Assembly: GCA_965204415.1 (NCBI GenBank)
Contig: CBDBEL010000003.1
Span: 1-64,000, forward strand
Source of the DNA: Aldehydirespirator sp965204415
Lineage (GTDB): Bacteria; Actinomycetota; Acidimicrobiia; Acidimicrobiales; Aldehydirespiratoraceae
Direction of reading: 5' to 3'
Length of the DNA stretch: 64,000 bases
A program made the translations under genes and the position numbers. This document shows positions 61,712 to 64,000 of this stretch, in pieces. The notes below the pieces were generated by a model that saw nothing but the letters and a program-made list of their open reading frames with translations, was not told the DNA's origin and did no database searches. The stretch's first letter is position 1, and the number at the start of each line of letters is the position of its first letter.

Positions 61712-62929
61712 GTGGTTGCCGGCGCTCCCTACCTGGAACCCGGCAGGATCGGTTCGCTGACGCTCAAGAACCGACTGGTCAGAGCCTCGACCTCCGAGAC
61801 GATGGCTACGCCCGACGGCGCCGGAACCCCGGCGCTGGCCGACCTGTACGGCACGCTGGCCGCGGGCGGGGCCGGGCTGCTCCTCACGGGCCACATCTAT
61901 GTGGAGCCCCGCGGCCAGGCCAGCGCCAACCAGCCCGGCCTGTACGACGACCGCCTCGTCGAGTCGATGGTCCAGATCACTGACGCCGTGCACGCCCGCG
62001 GGGGCCGGATCTTCGCCGAGATCGGACACGCCGGCAGCCAGACGATGCTGCCCGAGGTCGGACCGGTCGCTCCGTCGCCGACAGCCAACGAGATGTACGG
62101 GCTGCAGCCGCGGGAGGCCACGCCGGACGACATCGCCGACGTGATCGCCGCGTTCGGGCAGGCGGCGCGGCGGGCGAGGGAGGCCGGGTTCGACGGCGTC
62201 CACATCCACGGCGGCAACGGCTACCTGATCTCGGAGTTCTCCTCCCCGATCACCAATGTGCGCACCGACGAGTGGGGCGGCGACGCCGAACGCCGCGGCC
62301 GGTTCGTGCTGGCGGTGTACGACGCGGTGCGGGGCGCGGTGGGCGACGACTTCTGCGTGACGGCCCGCATCGGCATCGGCGACTCCATCCCGGGGGGCCT
62401 GGAGCCCTCCGAGAGCGTGGAGCGGGTGCGGGTGCGGGTGCTGGCCGAGCGGGGGCTGGACGCGGTGGAAGTGTCCTACGGGATCATGAGGAGCTACCTC
62501 GAGAACATCCGCACCTACGTAGCGGTCGGCGCGGCCCAGGCGGCCCGCAACGGGCTCGTGCAGCGACTCGTGAAGCCGGAGGGCCCCGAGGCCTACTACC
62601 GGAACTTCGCTCGGGCCGTGAAGGAGGCGGTGGCCATCCCGGTGATCCTCGTCGGCGGGATCCGTACCACTCAGACGATGGCGGACGTGATCGGCTCGGG
62701 TGACGCGGACTTTCTCGCCATGTCCCGGCCGTTCATCCGCGAGCCCGATCTCGCCAACAAGCTGGCCGCGGGGCGGACCGGCACCGTCGAGTGCGTGTCG
62801 TGCAACATGTGCCTCGTCCACGACGGCTTCGATCCGCTGCGCTGCTGGCGCACCAGCCCCGCCGCGATGGCCGCCCACGTCTACACCCACCACATCCGCG
62901 GCCGTCTCCCCTGGAGACCGCGCACCTAG
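61712..62929 (+). CDS. Old Yellow Enzyme family NADH:flavin oxidoreductase with Cys cluster motif
   Basis: A 405-residue TIM-barrel flavoprotein from GTG 61712: IGSLTLKNRLVRASTSETM, GGAGLLLTGHIYVEPRG, GFDGVHIHGGNGYLISEFSS, RTDEWGGDAERRGRF and GGIRTTQTMADVIGSGDADF. Near the end CVSCNMC plus a later Cys (DPLRCWR) could bind a [4Fe-4S] cluster, as in 2,4-dienoyl-CoA reductase-like members, but the second NAD(P)/FAD domain of those enzymes is absent. It probably reduces an activated C=C bond. Substrate unknown. Confidence 0.86.
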   Translation: MVAGAPYLEPGRIGSLTLKNRLVRASTSETMATPDGAGTPALADLYGTLAAGGAGLLLTGHIYVEPRGQASANQPGLYDDRLVESMVQITDAVHARGGRIFAEIGHAGSQTMLPEVGPVAPSPTANEMYGLQPREATPDDIADVIAAFGQAARRAREAGFDGVHIHGGNGYLISEFSSPITNVRTDEWGGDAERRGRFVLAVYDAVRGAVGDDFCVTARIGIGDSIPGGLEPSESVERVRVRVLAERGLDAVEVSYGIMRSYLENIRTYVAVGAAQAARNGLVQRLVKPEGPEAYYRNFARAVKEAVAIPVILVGGIRTTQTMADVIGSGDADFLAMSRPFIREPDLANKLAAGRTGTVECVSCNMCLVHDGFDPLRCWRTSPAAMAAHVYTHHIRGRLPWRPRT

Positions 62930-63339
62930 TTCCAGGGGTTGATGACTTCTAGGTCTAGGTCCTCGAAGTGCCTGGTGTTCCGGGTGGCGATGGCCAGGTT
63001 GTTGACGGCCGCGGTGGCGGCGATCAGAGCGTCTCCCAGATCGAGGACCCGGCCGGACTGCCGGGTTCGGGCGCGGAGGTTCGCAGCCTGTTCCGCCTCC
63101 TCGGCTCCCACGGGGAGGATCCGGTCACCGTAGCGCGCCGCCAACGACCGCACCGCCGCGGCTATCAGGTCCCGGCGCCGGCCGGGGGGAAGCATCTTCA
63201 CGCCGAACTCCAGTTCATGGACCACGATGGTCGACAGCCAGAACTGATGGTCGCCGGACAGGAAGGCCAGTACCCCTCCGTCGGGCTCGGGTCGCACCGT
63301 CTCCGACACGACGTTGGTGTCGAGAAGGACTCCGGTCAC
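62926..63339 (-). CDS. vapC: PIN-domain toxin, VapC type (second pair)
   Basis: A 137-residue PIN-domain protein with LLDTNVVSETVRPEP, VVHELEFGV, LGDALIAATAAVNNL and the late Asp-containing HFEDLDLEVINPW. It overlaps the antitoxin gene by 4 bp (ATGA). Its stop is only 4 bp of shared sequence from the Old Yellow Enzyme stop (convergent). Confidence 0.88.
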   Translation of the reverse strand: MTGVLLDTNVVSETVRPEPDGGVLAFLSGDHQFWLSTIVVHELEFGVKMLPPGRRRDLIAAAVRSLAARYGDRILPVGAEEAEQAANLRARTRQSGRVLDLGDALIAATAAVNNLAIATRNTRHFEDLDLEVINPWN

Positions 63340-63623
63340 GTCTCGTCGTGCCCCCAGTCAATGAAGGGCGTGCCGCGATTGGAATGCCGGCCCGGAAGCT
63401 CGAGTTCGTAGCCCCTCGGCATGTTCTCGATGAGCCAGCGCCCCATGGGAACCTCCGACGACGAGCGGGACTCCCACAGTCGCTCGGGAACAAGCACGTA
63501 GGTGCGGTGCCTGCCGATGCGCTGCGGTCCCTCCTCGTCAGCGCATCGGAGGATATGCGACAGCTGTGCCTTGGCGTCTGCGACTGTCCACGGAATGGAC
63601 GTCTCGGTCGGTTCTGAAGCCAT
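63336..63623 (-). CDS. vapB: Phd/YefM-like antitoxin (second pair)
   Basis: A 95-residue protein with the N-terminal WTVADAKAQLSHILRCADEE segment and QRIGRHRTYVLVPERLWE of Phd-type antitoxins, and a C-terminal toxin-binding tail (GRWLIENMPRGYELELPGR). Start ATG 63623. An 18-bp perfect inverted repeat lies 20 bp upstream. Confidence 0.85.
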   Translation of the reverse strand: MASEPTETSIPWTVADAKAQLSHILRCADEEGPQRIGRHRTYVLVPERLWESRSSSEVPMGRWLIENMPRGYELELPGRHSNRGTPFIDWGHDET

Positions 63624-63642
63624 TGCATCCCCTTAGGGTTAT

Positions 63643-63660
63643 AACTAGTATAGACTAGTT
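63643..63660. promoter_or_regulatory. Perfect inverted repeat operator of the second VapBC pair
   Basis: AACTAGT-ATAG-ACTAGTT, 7-bp arms with a 4-bp spacer, in an AT-rich patch 20 bp before the antitoxin start. TATAACT and TATAGACT words in it could be part of the -10 region. This is the expected position for autoregulation by a Phd-type antitoxin. Confidence 0.65.
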
Positions 63661-63717
63661 TAGATCCAACCAACCCTGTGAAGCGTAGAGGCCGTGGACG
63701 GCTCGTAGTCTTGCGAC

Positions 63718-64000
63718 GTGCCAGAGACCGCAGACTCGGATGGGGCGCCGTCGGCGCGCACGAAGGTGCGGCGGGGGGCGCCGCGGGCCCGCTATGGCCG
63801 TGACGATGTGCTCGGTATCCTCGATGCCGGGTTGATTGCCCATGTGGGGGTGACCACGCCCGACGGTCCGCTGGTGCTGCCCATGGCCTACGGGCGCGAC
63901 GATGAGTGGCTCTACCTGCACGGCGCGGCCGCCAACCACCTTCTCAACACCGGCGACGGGCACGAAGTCTGCGTGACCGTCACCCATCTCGACGGGCTGG
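63718..64000 (+). CDS. Pyridoxamine 5'-phosphate oxidase-like flavin-binding protein (3' end outside the window)
   Basis: From GTG 63718 the frame stays open to the window edge (~94 residues). After a basic start it reads RYGRDDVLGILDAGLIAHVG, VTTPDGPLVLPMAYGRDDEW and LYLHGAAANHLL. This is typical of the split-barrel 'pyridoxamine 5-phosphate oxidase family' proteins that bind FMN or F420 and of which the exact reaction is usually unknown. Truncated by the window end. Confidence 0.8.
   Translation, partial: MPETADSDGAPSARTKVRRGAPRARYGRDDVLGILDAGLIAHVGVTTPDGPLVLPMAYGRDDEWLYLHGAAANHLLNTGDGHEVCVTVTHLDGL

Overview
The window is GC-rich, densely coded, and looks like an actinobacterial chromosome. 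I place it most plausibly in or near the class Acidimicrobiia, by inference only. Markers for Actinobacteria are a mycothiol glycosyltransferase (mshA) with its usual YbjN-family neighbour, a small acyl-CoA carboxylase epsilon subunit beside the beta subunit, and frequent GTG starts. A b6-type split cytochrome b is unusual for the better known Actinobacteria and argues for a deep lineage.

Layout. (1) 1-5316 is an accessory stretch: a 5'-truncated ADP-ribosylglycohydrolase, a DUF429 protein, a VapBC-type toxin-antitoxin pair, an orphan HTH protein, and a two-gene unit of an unknown protein plus an SNF2-type helicase. (2) 5350-7065 is a lipoprotein with an exact 427-bp internal duplication. (3) 7086-18090 (minus strand) is an 11-subunit complex I operon in the order nuoABCDHIJKLMN, without nuoEFG. 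(4) 18174-21817 holds a small membrane protein, a STAS protein, a cation/proton antiporter with CBS domains and a PhyH-type dioxygenase. (5) 21854-27605 is a patchwork of gene fragments, hypothetical genes and an AbiE-like toxin-antitoxin unit whose first protein carries a transposase-like zinc ribbon. (6) 27677-49588 (minus strand) is one dense cluster: a membrane protein, a ferredoxin, a split cytochrome b/Rieske/cytochrome c complex, then a complete 14-subunit complex I (nuoA-N). (7) 49859-64000 is housekeeping: ybjN-mshA, a MoaD-like protein, a phosphatase, a metallopeptidase, tRNA-Lys, a cyclophilin, aat, acyl-CoA carboxylase, an Old Yellow Enzyme, a second VapBC pair and a truncated flavin-binding protein.

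How the genes work together. The large cluster encodes electron flow from NADH through the 14-subunit complex I to quinone, then through the bc-type complex towards a terminal oxidase outside the window. The 11-subunit operon has no NADH-oxidising module, so it probably takes electrons from another donor such as reduced ferredoxin.

The most striking features are repeats. At least eight gene junctions in the two respiratory clusters carry diverged tandem duplications of 38-93 bp that contain copies of the neighbouring gene end or start. A GC-rich palindromic element of about 82 bp occurs twice between nuo genes and once in frame inside nuoG. Its stem shows a compensatory pair of changes that is also silent in the encoded peptide, recalling Rickettsia palindromic elements. 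A separate 145-146 bp family with terminal inverted repeats (MITE-like) has three copies between 53.4 and 57.4 kb.
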